From CAIQQQ01 sp040399685 (GTDB lineage: Bacteria > Pseudomonadota > Alphaproteobacteria > Acetobacterales > Acetobacteraceae), in NCBI GenBank assembly GCA_040399685.1, contig JBBART010000002.1, forward strand, positions 248,001-312,000: 64,000 nt of DNA, read 5' to 3'. Position numbers and translations under genes: made by a program. The notes below the pieces were generated by a model. It was given only the letters and a program-made list of their open reading frames with translations, did not search any database and had not been told where the DNA came from. Shown piece after piece: positions 17,267 to 25,690 of the stretch; positions within the stretch are counted from its first letter, which is position 1, and each line of letters starts with the position of its first letter.

Positions 17267-18379
17267 CTAACCATCTTCAAGATGCAGCAGCAGTGCCACG
17301 GACAGCATAAGCCCGGACACGGTGGGTGCCCAGGCGGCGAGCATCGGCGGAATAGCGCCGCTTTGGCCGAATTCTTCCGCGACCTTGGAGACCACGAACA
17401 ACGCAAATCCGGCCGCCACGCCACTGCCGATCATGCGGGCCACGCCGCCGCGCCTGGTTTGGCGCATGGAAAACCCGGCCGAGACCAGCGCCATCGTGCC
17501 GGCCAGCAGCGGTAAGGCTAGCAGCGTCTGGAAATGCAGCCGGTGGCGAATGGCCGAGAAGCCGGAGTGTTCAAGCAACGCAATGAATCCCGGCAAGGCC
17601 CAGACCGACAATGTGTCAGGCGGCGAAAAACTGTCCTGCACGCGGCGAACGGTCAGGTTGGTGGGCAGCAGTTGCAGGGCGGCGGGGCCAGGAAGGCCGC
17701 CGGGCTTGACCACGCGTGCGTCTTCCAGCGTCCAGGCGGCGTCACCGAGCTTGGCATCACGGGCCTCGATTCGCTCCAGCAGGCGGTCCTGGCCGTCCAG
17801 GCGAAACAGGCTCACGGATTGGGCGGACAGGTTGCCGTCATGCAGATTGACGGTGGAGGCGTGCAGGATGGCGATGCCTTGCTCCACAAGCCCGTGGTCG
17901 GACTGGCGCAGCCAAAGCTGGCCGCCGGCCAAGGTCAGCGGGCCGCCGCCGTTGCGCAGATAGGTCAGGTCCAGCGCTTCGGCGCGGGTGCGCATCACGG
18001 CGGACAGCGGGCTGATCGCGGCGGTGGCGAAGGCGCCGAGGACCACGGCACACAGCACCGGGGCGGTCAGGAATTGCCAGGCCGAGATGCCGGCGGCGCG
18101 TGCGACGATCAGTTCCGAGGACCGGGTGAGCCGCCAGAACGCCAGAATGCCGCCCAGCAGCACCGCGAACGGCAGGATCTGCATGCCGACCCATGGCAGC
18201 CGCAGGGCCGCGATGGTGCTGACAATGGCAAACGTCGCCTCTGGCTTGGTCGCCGAGCGGCGCAGCAATTCGATGAAATCGAACAGGCCCACCAGCCCCG
18301 ACAGTCCGGCCAGCATGGCCAGAACGGCAAACGTGAAACTCCGCGCGATGTAGAGCGAAAGGGTAACGGCAATCGGCAC
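17267..18379 (-). CDS. lptG: LPS export ABC transporter permease LptG
   Basis: A YjgP/YjgQ-family permease of about 370 residues. It has the N-terminal LSLYIARSFTFAVLAML helix, the LFDFIELLRR motif after it, a periplasmic jellyroll region in the middle, and three C-terminal helices (FQTLLALPLLAGTMALVSAGF onward, with GSGVAAGFALFVVSKVAEEFG). It is read as LptG rather than LptF because of the FDFIELLR motif and because lptD follows. A GTG at 18379 with AGGAG 12 nt upstream is the more plausible start; an in-frame TTG at 18403 has no ribosome site. No lptF homologue lies directly upstream, unlike in many relatives. Confidence 0.9.
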   Translation of the reverse strand: MPIAVTLSLYIARSFTFAVLAMLAGLSGLVGLFDFIELLRRSATKPEATFAIVSTIAALRLPWVGMQILPFAVLLGGILAFWRLTRSSELIVARAAGISAWQFLTAPVLCAVVLGAFATAAISPLSAVMRTRAEALDLTYLRNGGGPLTLAGGQLWLRQSDHGLVEQGIAILHASTVNLHDGNLSAQSVSLFRLDGQDRLLERIEARDAKLGDAAWTLEDARVVKPGGLPGPAALQLLPTNLTVRRVQDSFSPPDTLSVWALPGFIALLEHSGFSAIRHRLHFQTLLALPLLAGTMALVSAGFSMRQTRRGGVARMIGSGVAAGFALFVVSKVAEEFGQSGAIPPMLAAWAPTVSGLMLSVALLLHLEDG

Positions 18380-18470
18380 GTGCGTTCGAAACTCCTGGGC
18401 CAAACCACGGCCGTCACTAGTGTAGCCGCACCGGCCTCCGGACGCGAGCCGTCGTCGTGACGTGATTGGC

Positions 18471-19904
18471 CTACGGCAGAACCTTGCCCGGGTTCATCAG
18501 CCCAAGCGGGTCGAGCGCATCCTTGATCTTGCGCATCGTGTTCAATTCGGCGCCGCCGCGCCAGTCCGGCATCATATAGGGCTTCAGCTTGCCCACGCCG
18601 TGCTCGGCCGAGAAGCTGCCGTCCAGCGACTGCACGATCTCACCCACCATGTCCATGATGGCGTGGTCCTGCGCCAGGAAGGCGGCTGCGTCCATGCCGA
18701 TGGGCTGTTCGAAATTCAGATGGATATTGCCGTCACCCATATGGCCGAACGGCACCATGCGAATGCCCGGCATCAGCGCTGCCGACGCCACGGCGGCGCG
18801 GGCCAGCATCTCGGGCACTTTCGAAACCGGCACAGAGACGTCGTTCTTCACGCTCGCGCCCTCACGCTTTTGCGCCTCGGCGTGTTCCTCGCGTAGCTTC
18901 CACAGGCCGGTGCGCTGGGCATCGCTCTCGGCCATCACCGCATCTGTCACGATCTCCTCCTCCATCGCGGCGGCCAGCAGATCCTCCATGGCGTCGCGCA
19001 GTCGGGCGCCGGCGCGTGGCGTGCCCAGTTCGACGAGCGCGTAATGTGGCCCGCGTGCGAAAGGCAGCGTGGCGCCGGGAATGTGGCGCAACACGAAGTC
19101 CATGCCGGCGCCGGACATATATTCGAACGCCTGGATGGCCGATGGGTCCTGCCGGTTGAAGCGGGTGTAGAGTTCCAGCGCGGCCTCGGCGCTCGGCACC
19201 GCGCACAACGCCACCTCAACCTCCAGGCAACGCGGCACCAGCTTCAGCACGGCGGCGGTGATGATGCCCAACGTGCCCTCCGAGCCCACGAACAGCTGGC
19301 GCAAACAATAGCCGGTGTTGTCCTTGCGCAGGCGTCGCAGCCCGTTCCAGATCTGCCCGTCCGGCATCACCACCTCCAGCCCCAGCACCAGATCGCGGGC
19401 ATTGCCGTAGCGCACGGTGTTGTTGCCGCCGGCATTGGTGGCCAGCACGCCGCCGATCTGGGCGGTGCCTTCGGAACTGATCGACAGCGGCAGCAGGCAC
19501 CCGGCGTCGGCGGCGGCGTTCTGCGCGGCCTTCAGCGTCACGCCGGCTTCCAGCGTCAGGGTCATGTCCACCGGATCGATATGGCGGATGCGGTTCATGC
19601 GCGACAGGCTCAGCACCAGCTCCGTGCCATCCGCCGACGGCGTGGCGCCGCCCACCATGGACGTATTGCCCCCCTGCGGCACCAATGCCACGCGCGCCAC
19701 AACGCAGGCGCGCACCACGGCCGCAAGTTCAGCGGTGTCGGCCGGGCGGATCACCGCCTTGGTGCTGCCCTGATACAGCCGGCGCCAGTCCTCGGCGTAG
19801 GCTGCGGTGTCGCTCGCCTCGGTCAACAGGCCACGATCGCCGACAATGCCGCGCAGTTCGGCGATGAGCGTGTCGATATGGCGGGGCAGGATCAACTCTG
19901 ACAT
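18471..19904 (-). CDS. FAD-binding oxidoreductase of the GlcD/D-lactate dehydrogenase type
   Basis: A 477-residue flavoprotein with a VAO/PCMH-type FAD-binding domain: LVPQGGNTSMVGGATPS, the SSEGTAQIGGVLATNAGG region, and VGSEGTLGIITAAVLKL. A C-terminal FAD-oxidase domain contains the metal-binding MVPFGHMGDGNIHLNF and the closing DPLGLMNPGKVLP. Relatives oxidise D-2-hydroxy acids such as D-lactate, glycolate or D-2-hydroxyglutarate; I cannot choose among them. The ATG at 19904 has AGAGAA upstream. The upstream extension to 19991 would run antisense over the ynfA-type promoter. Confidence 0.9.
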   Translation of the reverse strand: MSELILPRHIDTLIAELRGIVGDRGLLTEASDTAAYAEDWRRLYQGSTKAVIRPADTAELAAVVRACVVARVALVPQGGNTSMVGGATPSADGTELVLSLSRMNRIRHIDPVDMTLTLEAGVTLKAAQNAAADAGCLLPLSISSEGTAQIGGVLATNAGGNNTVRYGNARDLVLGLEVVMPDGQIWNGLRRLRKDNTGYCLRQLFVGSEGTLGIITAAVLKLVPRCLEVEVALCAVPSAEAALELYTRFNRQDPSAIQAFEYMSGAGMDFVLRHIPGATLPFARGPHYALVELGTPRAGARLRDAMEDLLAAAMEEEIVTDAVMAESDAQRTGLWKLREEHAEAQKREGASVKNDVSVPVSKVPEMLARAAVASAALMPGIRMVPFGHMGDGNIHLNFEQPIGMDAAAFLAQDHAIMDMVGEIVQSLDGSFSAEHGVGKLKPYMMPDWRGGAELNTMRKIKDALDPLGLMNPGKVLP

Positions 19905-19974
19905 GACGGTTCTCTTAACGGCAGACCAGCGCAGGGTACCGGGACCGGTTGGCGGGTCAATGGGTGGGAATGCA

Positions 19975-20301
19975 ATGCTGCGGACGGGCATGATTTACGC
20001 GATGGCGGCACTGTTTGAAATCGGTGGATGCTTTGCTGTCTGGATGGTGCTCAGGCAGGGGGCATCGGTTCTGTGGCTGTTGGTGGCGGCCTTGGCGCTG
20101 GGTGGCTTTGCCTATCTGTTGGCGCAGTCCGAACAGGCATTCGCCGGCCGCGCCTTTGCTGCCTACGGCGGCGTTTATGTGGCAGCAAGCATTCTTTGGT
20201 TGTGGGGCGTGGAGGGCGTGCTGCCAAATCGCACGGACCTGCTGGGCGGCGCGGTTGTGCTGTGCGGGGTGGCGGTGATTTTGTCGGGCGGGCGAGGATG
20301 A
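19975..20301 (+). CDS. YnfA/UPF0060 family small membrane protein
   Basis: A 108-residue four-helix membrane protein. It has the UPF0060 markers ALFEIGGCFAVWMVLRQGAS in helix 1, AYGGVYVAASILWLW in helix 3 and a final helix GAVVLCGVAVILSG. Enterobacterial YnfA is reported to act like a small multidrug efflux protein; the role here is not known. The ATG at 19975 has GGGAA upstream; ATG 19960 is a second option. It ends at the third copy of the convergent-gene repeat. Confidence 0.9.
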   Translation: MLRTGMIYAMAALFEIGGCFAVWMVLRQGASVLWLLVAALALGGFAYLLAQSEQAFAGRAFAAYGGVYVAASILWLWGVEGVLPNRTDLLGGAVVLCGVAVILSGGRG

Positions 20302-20313
20302 GGTGGGGTAGGA

Positions 20314-20428
20314 AGATCTTCTTTTTTGAGAAAAAGAAGCAAAAAACTTCATCCATCGGTCCCGGTATCGTTCGCCACCCGCACTCTAATGACTGAAGTT
20401 TTTTGGTTCTTTTTCTCAAAAAAGAACT
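20314..20428. repeat. Three-part palindromic intergenic repeat, copy 3 (ynfA-type / polyferredoxin convergent gap)
   Basis: Hairpin A pairs CTTCTTTTT (20318-20326) with AAAAAGAAG (20331-20339). The middle palindrome has perfect 12-bp outer arms, CAAAAAACTTCA (20340-20351) and TGAAGTTTTTTG (20394-20405). Hairpin B pairs GTTCTTTTT with AAAAAGAAC (20406-20427). The loop of the middle palindrome differs wholly from the other two copies. Confidence 0.85.
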
Positions 20429-20441
20429 CTTGCCTGCCCCT

Positions 20442-22412
20442 CTATAAATTATCAGCACGCGGCAACGGTCGTGGCGGCGCGTCATGCGGGTCGAAACTTT
20501 CGTTCATCACCGCCTGCACCCGGCAGTCCTCGCACATCCGCACCACGTCGATTCGCTTGGCGTGCACACCACTGAACATCCAGTGCTTTTCCGACAGCTT
20601 GGCCACGATCCTCTCCACCGAACTGCGCGCGCCGAACGGCTTGGCGCAGACGATGCACGGATAGGGTTCCTCCTGCTTGATCGTCACCGCCCCCTCTGAC
20701 CAGGCAGCAAGGTCGAGGCGAGGGGACAGCGTGATCACTTTTTCTGGGCAAGTGGCTTTGCACAGTCCGCATTGCACGCAGGCATCCTCGGCGAAGCGCA
20801 AGGTTGGCTTGTCCGGATCATCCCGCAGCGCGCCCACCGGGCAGGCGGCGACGCAGGCAAGGCACAAGGTGCAGCCGGCGGTATCGACCAGCACGGCGCC
20901 GAACGGGCTGCCGGCGGGAAGCGGCGTGCGGGCCTGCGGCTGGCCGGCGGCGCGGTGCAGTTCCTTCAGCGCGGTCACGGTCAGATGCCGGCCGGTGGCC
21001 ATCGGCAGGAACCGCGACGGATTGGCCACGCAAGGCCCGGTGCCGATGGCCCACAGCGCATCCGGATCGTCGGACTCCAGCACCACAGGCGCTTGCAGCC
21101 CCAGCGGCAGCAGGATCGTCGCCGCCAGTTCCACCGCCTTGTGCAGCGACGCAGTATCATGGTGCGGCCTGGCGCGGGTCAGCGCCACCACACAGCAAGC
21201 GCCATAGGCATAGGCGGCGGCAAACAGATCGAGTCCCGCCTGCGTCACCTCGTTCAGCCGCAGCGGCAGCACATGGGCGGGCAGACCGCGGCCGAAGCGG
21301 GCGGCGGCGTCGATCAGGGCGGTGCCGTGATCCTCGTCATGCAGCAGCACAACCGGGGTTTTGCCGCCAGCATCGGCGTAGGTGGCCAGCAGCACGCGCA
21401 TCCGCTCCATCACCGAGGCGGGCGGCGGCACGGCATAGGCGGCAGCGCCGGTGGGGCAGACGGCGGCGCAGGCCCCGCACCCGGCGCAGATCTCGGCCGA
21501 GATCGCCACCACGTCGCCGTTGGGGGTGATGGCCCCGGTGGGGCAGGCATCCAGGCAACGCGTGCAGCCGGTGCGCTTGGAGCGGCTATGGGCGCACAGG
21601 CTGGCGGTGAATCGCACGTAAGCCGGTTTGTCGAACGTGCCGATGAGCCGCGAGGCATCCAGGATCAGCTTTTCCACTGTCTCGGGCCGGGCCGGATCGG
21701 CGCGCAGGTAGCCGTCGCGCAGATCGTGCGCCGGGAACAGCGGGGTGCCGCCGGTGAGGTCGATGACAATGTCGCAGCGGGACACGGCGCCCTGGCGCGG
21801 CTCGCCCCAGATGAGGCTGGCGCGGGAGGCGGGGGAGGCGGCGGCGCTGTCGTCCACCACCAGTTCGAACGCGCCCAGATGGCCACGTGCGGTGCGGATG
21901 GTGCCGCGCAGCACCGGGAAATCGTCGCGCGACGGCGGCGTGATCAAGTCGGGCCGGGTGAGGAGAACCGTGACGTCCAGCGTGTCGGACAGCCGTTTGG
22001 CCACGACAATGGCCGTCTCGTCGCGACCATAGATCAGTGCCACGCCCTCGCTGGTCAGTGAGATCAGCTCGGTGGCCGGCATTTCGACGGCGGCGGCGGC
22101 CAGCAAGGCGGCCATTTTCGGGCCGGTGGATTTGGCGTCCGACCAGCCGGCCTGCTCGCGGATATTGGCGAACTGGATCTCGCGCCCGGCCTCGTCGGCC
22201 AGTTCCTGAAACAGCGGCGCTTCCTGGGTGCAGCCGATGGTGATCGGCCGGCCTTCCGCCAGCGCCGCGCGCACGGCGCCAATTCCGCCCCGGCACAGAT
22301 GGTTGGACAGGCGCAGTTCGCCGCCGGACGTGCCCAGCGCCGTCCGGTCCAGAATCATCGTGTCCTCACAGGTGCAGGCGAACACAATGCGATCTGGGGC
22401 AGCCTGCTTCAT
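20442..22412 (-). CDS. Multi-cluster 4Fe-4S ferredoxin-type protein of the formate dehydrogenase locus
   Basis: A 656-residue cytoplasmic protein with no signal peptide. An N-terminal CTCED motif and an NAD/amidase-like region precede two clusters in CTRCLDACPTG and CAGCGACAAVCPTG (about residues 290-340). Two further clusters follow in CTLCLACVAACPVG and CVQCGLCKATCPEK (about 525-590). A C-terminal CIVC and CEDC pair could bind a metal. It may carry electrons to or from formate dehydrogenase maturation or the quinone side; this is inferred from position. It is divergent from the accessory operon with a 62-bp gap, and the start was placed after the overlap with that operon. Confidence 0.85.
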   Translation of the reverse strand: MKQAAPDRIVFACTCEDTMILDRTALGTSGGELRLSNHLCRGGIGAVRAALAEGRPITIGCTQEAPLFQELADEAGREIQFANIREQAGWSDAKSTGPKMAALLAAAAVEMPATELISLTSEGVALIYGRDETAIVVAKRLSDTLDVTVLLTRPDLITPPSRDDFPVLRGTIRTARGHLGAFELVVDDSAAASPASRASLIWGEPRQGAVSRCDIVIDLTGGTPLFPAHDLRDGYLRADPARPETVEKLILDASRLIGTFDKPAYVRFTASLCAHSRSKRTGCTRCLDACPTGAITPNGDVVAISAEICAGCGACAAVCPTGAAAYAVPPPASVMERMRVLLATYADAGGKTPVVLLHDEDHGTALIDAAARFGRGLPAHVLPLRLNEVTQAGLDLFAAAYAYGACCVVALTRARPHHDTASLHKAVELAATILLPLGLQAPVVLESDDPDALWAIGTGPCVANPSRFLPMATGRHLTVTALKELHRAAGQPQARTPLPAGSPFGAVLVDTAGCTLCLACVAACPVGALRDDPDKPTLRFAEDACVQCGLCKATCPEKVITLSPRLDLAAWSEGAVTIKQEEPYPCIVCAKPFGARSSVERIVAKLSEKHWMFSGVHAKRIDVVRMCEDCRVQAVMNESFDPHDAPPRPLPRADNL

Positions 22413-22474
22413 CAACTCGTCCTTTTGCGTCTCCGCACCTATATAGGCGGTCCGACCAGCAAGGGAGTGCCTAC

Positions 22475-23110
22475 GTGCTCGATCTGCCGCCACCTTTTTC
22501 CGAGATTGTGCTCCGCGAGGGCTTCGATGCGCTCACGCGGGCCGCAGATGAAGCGCGTGCCGGCGCCGGCGCCGGGCTGCTGGTGTGGGTGCGCCGCGCC
22601 GACACCGTGGATTGCGCGGTGATTCTGGAACCCGAGGAATCCCTCGGCGAGGCGCGCTACGTGCTGCATGCCGGCATGGCCGCCATTGCCGACGCGCTGT
22701 CAGCGATCAGCCCGCCGGAAAAGCCACTCACGCTGGTGTGGCCGGACCGGGTGCATTTCGACGGCGGCCTGGTGGGCGGGGCGCGGCTGGCATGGCCGGA
22801 CGGATGCGCCGAGCAGGATCGCCCGGATTGGCTGGTGTTCGGCTTCACCCTGCGCGCCATGGCGCCGGAAGAAGGCGAGACCGCTCCCCCGGCAGCGTTG
22901 ATCGATGACGGATTCGACGATTTCGAGGCTGGCCCGTTCATCGAGAGCTTCGCCCGTCATCTGATGCTGGCACTGGACGGCTGGTCCCACTCCGGCCGCA
23001 AGGCGGCAGCCGCCACCTGGCGGCATTACGGCGAGATGCCCGAATCGGACGACCTCGCTCCGCTCCAGCGCACGCCAAGCTGGCTGGTCGATGGGGAGAT
23101 CGGCCGGTGA
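22475..23110 (+). CDS. Biotin/lipoate protein ligase-like protein of the formate dehydrogenase locus
   Basis: A 211-residue protein resembling the biotin/lipoate ligase fold, with LVWPDRVHFDGGLVGGARLAWP and a core strand set. I do not see the glycine/arginine-rich nucleotide loop (GRGRxGR type) that active biotin ligases carry, so activity is doubtful. A C-terminal helical part ends in TPSWLVDGEIGR. The GTG start at 22475 has AGGGAG upstream. It is the first gene of a run of five genes joined by 4-bp or 1-bp overlaps. The operon position suggests a role in formate dehydrogenase assembly. Confidence 0.75.
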   Translation: MLDLPPPFSEIVLREGFDALTRAADEARAGAGAGLLVWVRRADTVDCAVILEPEESLGEARYVLHAGMAAIADALSAISPPEKPLTLVWPDRVHFDGGLVGGARLAWPDGCAEQDRPDWLVFGFTLRAMAPEEGETAPPAALIDDGFDDFEAGPFIESFARHLMLALDGWSHSGRKAAAATWRHYGEMPESDDLAPLQRTPSWLVDGEIGR

Positions 23111-23622
23111 AGCTGCCCCGCACGCTGCAACTCGATCCTTCGGACAGCTTCGTGTTCGAACGCACGGCCACAGCGGGCGAATGGGCTGTCTCCGGCGCAT
23201 TCGCCTTCACGGATGCGGACCCGGCGACGATGTCCCACAAGGCCCGGGTGGCGTTGCGTTCGGGGTTCCTGGGTGTGGACAGCCTCGGCTGGTCCACCTT
23301 GGTGGAAGTGGCGGAGGGCGACGGCGATGCCGTGGCACGGATTCTAGCCGACCGGCTGGTGACCCATTTCGGCGCACCGGATGCGACAACCGCCCTGGCG
23401 GCGGCGCAGGAGGAGGTGGCCTTCGCCGCCTCGCTCTGCGACCTGCCGCTGGGCACCGTCATCGCCGTGCAGCGCAGCATGACCGATGACGGGCTGGAGG
23501 AGCGCTTCCGCACCCTGACCGCCCGCGCCGACCGCGCGCCGCCGGTGTTCGCCCTGGTGGAAACCAATGAGGACCCGGACCATATCGACCTCACCAAACT
23601 GATGCAGGATGGGCGCGCATGA
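23107..23622 (+). CDS. DUF6505 family protein
   Basis: A 171-residue soluble protein with no signal peptide. I recognise it from its position and opening (LPRTLQLDPSDSFVFERTA) as the DUF6505 protein that accompanies alphaproteobacterial formate dehydrogenase operons. The central helix AAAQEEVAFAASLCDLPLG holds the only cysteine in a conserved-looking segment. No catalytic motif is visible. It overlaps both neighbours (GTGA and ATGA), so it is translated as part of a coupled run. Confidence 0.75.
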   Translation: MKLPRTLQLDPSDSFVFERTATAGEWAVSGAFAFTDADPATMSHKARVALRSGFLGVDSLGWSTLVEVAEGDGDAVARILADRLVTHFGAPDATTALAAAQEEVAFAASLCDLPLGTVIAVQRSMTDDGLEERFRTLTARADRAPPVFALVETNEDPDHIDLTKLMQDGRA

Positions 23623-24605
23623 ACGAATTCTGGGTTTCGTCCGGCCATCTGCTGCTGGACCGCTCGCCGGACGGCTTCCTGCTGCTGACGGATGATTTCC
23701 TGCGCGCCTTCCTCGCCCGCCCGGAACTGATGCCGCCCGAAGAAGCCTGCGACGCCGAACGCGCCCTGCATGCAACCCTTCTCGCCACCCCGCGCGCCCA
23801 GGTCGATGCGTCCGCCTTGGCCGATGCCGACGCCGCCGAAAACTGGGCGGTGTTCCTGACCTTCCGCGATGCGCTGATTGCCGCCCCCACCATCGAGGCC
23901 GCCTATCTGCGCCTCGCCACCGGAGACGTGTCCGGCACGCCGCCCTTGTTCATGACGCAACTGGTGCATGTCATCCTCCGCAATGCCCTGCACGACTGCA
24001 CAGACGCCGCCACCGTCCGCGCCGCGGAACTGTTCTTCCGTCCGCAGCGCGTGACCCATCACGACAACACCATCCTGCTGGCCGATGCCGAGGCCATCGA
24101 GACGCACGAGAACCAGCGCCGCGCCAGCCCGCTGCTCGCCATGCTGGCGCCGCCGGCCGTGGCCGAACTGACGGTGCTGACCGACGACAACGCCCAGGAT
24201 TACTGGGGCCGCAGCGACGCGTTCGACATGGTGCTCAACCTCGGCGGCACCCCCGGCGGACGCGACGCGCTGGGCCGCGCCATCGTCATCTGGCTGCGCC
24301 ACATGCTGGGCATTCACGCCAGCATCGACCCGCTGCCCGCGCTCACCGATCCCGACTGGCGGTGGTTCGTGGGGCTGGACAGCCAGGCCACCCAGATCGG
24401 CAACGCGCTCTGGGCCGGCGAGGACGTGGCGGAAGCAGACCGGCTTTTGGCCTTGTTCCGGATGATGCCCGACCCATCGACGCCGATCGAGGCCAGTATG
24501 CAGGGCCTGCCGATCTATCTGATGCTGGCCGCCAACGAGGACAATCTCGTGCGCTTCAAGCCGCAGAACCTGCTCACCGGGCTTCCCCTGGCGGCGTGCG
24601 CATAA
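23619..24605 (+). CDS. DUF6352 family protein
   Basis: A 328-residue, mostly helical, soluble protein starting FWVSSGHLLLDRSPDGFLLL, which I associate with DUF6352 in formate dehydrogenase loci. No signal peptide, membrane segment or metal motif is evident. The start overlaps the upstream stop (ATGA) and the stop overlaps the next start (TAATG). Its biochemical role is unknown, and context points to assembly or regulation of the dehydrogenase. Confidence 0.75.
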   Translation: MNEFWVSSGHLLLDRSPDGFLLLTDDFLRAFLARPELMPPEEACDAERALHATLLATPRAQVDASALADADAAENWAVFLTFRDALIAAPTIEAAYLRLATGDVSGTPPLFMTQLVHVILRNALHDCTDAATVRAAELFFRPQRVTHHDNTILLADAEAIETHENQRRASPLLAMLAPPAVAELTVLTDDNAQDYWGRSDAFDMVLNLGGTPGGRDALGRAIVIWLRHMLGIHASIDPLPALTDPDWRWFVGLDSQATQIGNALWAGEDVAEADRLLALFRMMPDPSTPIEASMQGLPIYLMLAANEDNLVRFKPQNLLTGLPLAACA

Positions 24606-25087
24606 TGGCCACCGAAATCGTGATGGTGAGCGTGGTGCTGGAACGCCGGGCGGCGGTGAGCAAATGGGTTGATTACCTTTGGCTGCCCGTGGCCGTGCTG
24701 CCCGGCGCCCCTGAGATGGCCATCGGCACAAAGCTGGGCACCACCGAAACCGGCGAACGGTTCTTTGCCGGCAGCTTCGCCATGGAACTGCACCGCACAG
24801 ACACGGCCACCTACCGCGACAACCTCGCCACCGATGCCGCTCGCATCTGGGTGGCCGCCCGCCCGGCCGCCGATGGATCGCAGCCGGTGATCGTGGGCGT
24901 GACGCCCGATCCGGCCGAGGGCGAATCCTACACCGAGGCCGGTGACGACATTGTCGAGCACGTGCCGATGACCGCCGATCTGGTGGCGCTGCTGCACGCC
25001 TTCATCGCCACCCATCATGTTGAACGCGAATTTATAAAGCGCAAACGCCGCCGCTGGGTGACCGACGAGCCGGATGATCGGGCATGA
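24605..25087 (+). CDS. DUF3305 domain-containing protein
   Basis: A 160-residue soluble protein. It opens VSVVLERRAAVSKWVDYLW, the typical DUF3305 beginning. A beta-rich middle and a basic tail (FIKRKRRRWVTDEP) follow. DUF3305 and DUF3306 are nearly always paired beside formate dehydrogenase genes, as here, but their function is not established. It starts inside the previous stop codon. Confidence 0.82.
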   Translation: MATEIVMVSVVLERRAAVSKWVDYLWLPVAVLPGAPEMAIGTKLGTTETGERFFAGSFAMELHRTDTATYRDNLATDAARIWVAARPAADGSQPVIVGVTPDPAEGESYTEAGDDIVEHVPMTADLVALLHAFIATHHVEREFIKRKRRRWVTDEPDDRA

Positions 25088-25629
25088 GTGAAGACGAACC
25101 AGCAGAAGGCTTCGCCCGCCGCTGGTCCCGCCTGAAGCGCGCCCCGCAGGCCGAATCTGTGGTTGCTCCTGCGGCCCCCGCGCCGCCCGTGCCGGAGGAG
25201 CCGGTCGAGATCCCGCCGCCCGCCGACAGCATCCCGCTGGAAGACATCACCGCCTGGCTCGGCAAGCGCCTGCCGGATGGCTGGCGCGAGGTGGCGCTGC
25301 GCCGGATGTGGTCCGCCGATATCTCGATTCGCGACTTCGTGGGACCGGCCGATTACGCGTGGGACTGGAATGTGCCGGGCGGTGCGCCGGGATGGGAGCC
25401 GATGCGCGTGGCCGACAATGTGGTGCGCCTCCTGGCGCGTGCGATCGGCGAGGAGATGCCGCCGGTAGACAAGCCGGCCGAATCTGTCGTGGTCGATGAG
25501 GCTGTCACACCCGAACTCGCCCCCGTGGAGGAACCTTTGGTGATCGACTGCGTTCCTGACACGCTGCCGGAGCCCGTTGTCGTTCCGGACCAGCCGCCTC
25601 GCCGTGGGGGGCGTGCAAGGCCAATATGA
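25084..25629 (+). CDS. DUF3306 domain-containing protein
   Basis: A 181-residue acidic protein opening EGFARRWSRLKR, the usual DUF3306 start. A Pro/Ala/Val-rich disordered stretch precedes a short folded part (DITAWLGKRLPDGWREVALRRMWSADISIRDFVGPADYAWDWN, about residues 56-100). The rest is low-complexity. It is the last gene of the coupled accessory run, which is followed by 61 bp that hold a possible control region for the TorD-type gene. Confidence 0.82.
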   Translation: MSEDEPAEGFARRWSRLKRAPQAESVVAPAAPAPPVPEEPVEIPPPADSIPLEDITAWLGKRLPDGWREVALRRMWSADISIRDFVGPADYAWDWNVPGGAPGWEPMRVADNVVRLLARAIGEEMPPVDKPAESVVVDEAVTPELAPVEEPLVIDCVPDTLPEPVVVPDQPPRRGGRARPI

Positions 25630-25643
25630 CAAAATTATGACAA
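25623..25643 (+). promoter_or_regulatory. Direct repeat ATATGACAA / TTATGACAA, one helical turn apart
   Basis: Two 10-bp copies, AATATGACAA (25623-25632) and ATTATGACAA (25634-25643), match at 9 of 10 bases with an 11-bp period. They sit in the short gap before a gene whose product has a DNA-binding domain, so they could be an operator for it or another regulator. This is inference. Confidence 0.35.
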
Positions 25644-25690
25644 CCACGACAGCCGTATGGCTTGCATAATACCTCATAAGTAGCACCTAT

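Noticed and set aside
20772..22061. A 429-residue plus-strand frame opposite the polyferredoxin gene
   Set aside because: The minus strand carries clear CxxCxxCxxxCP motifs, so this is antisense.
22938..24731. A 597-residue minus-strand frame across the DUF6505/DUF6352 genes
   Set aside because: Antisense to three well-placed overlapping genes; composition is that of a shadow frame.
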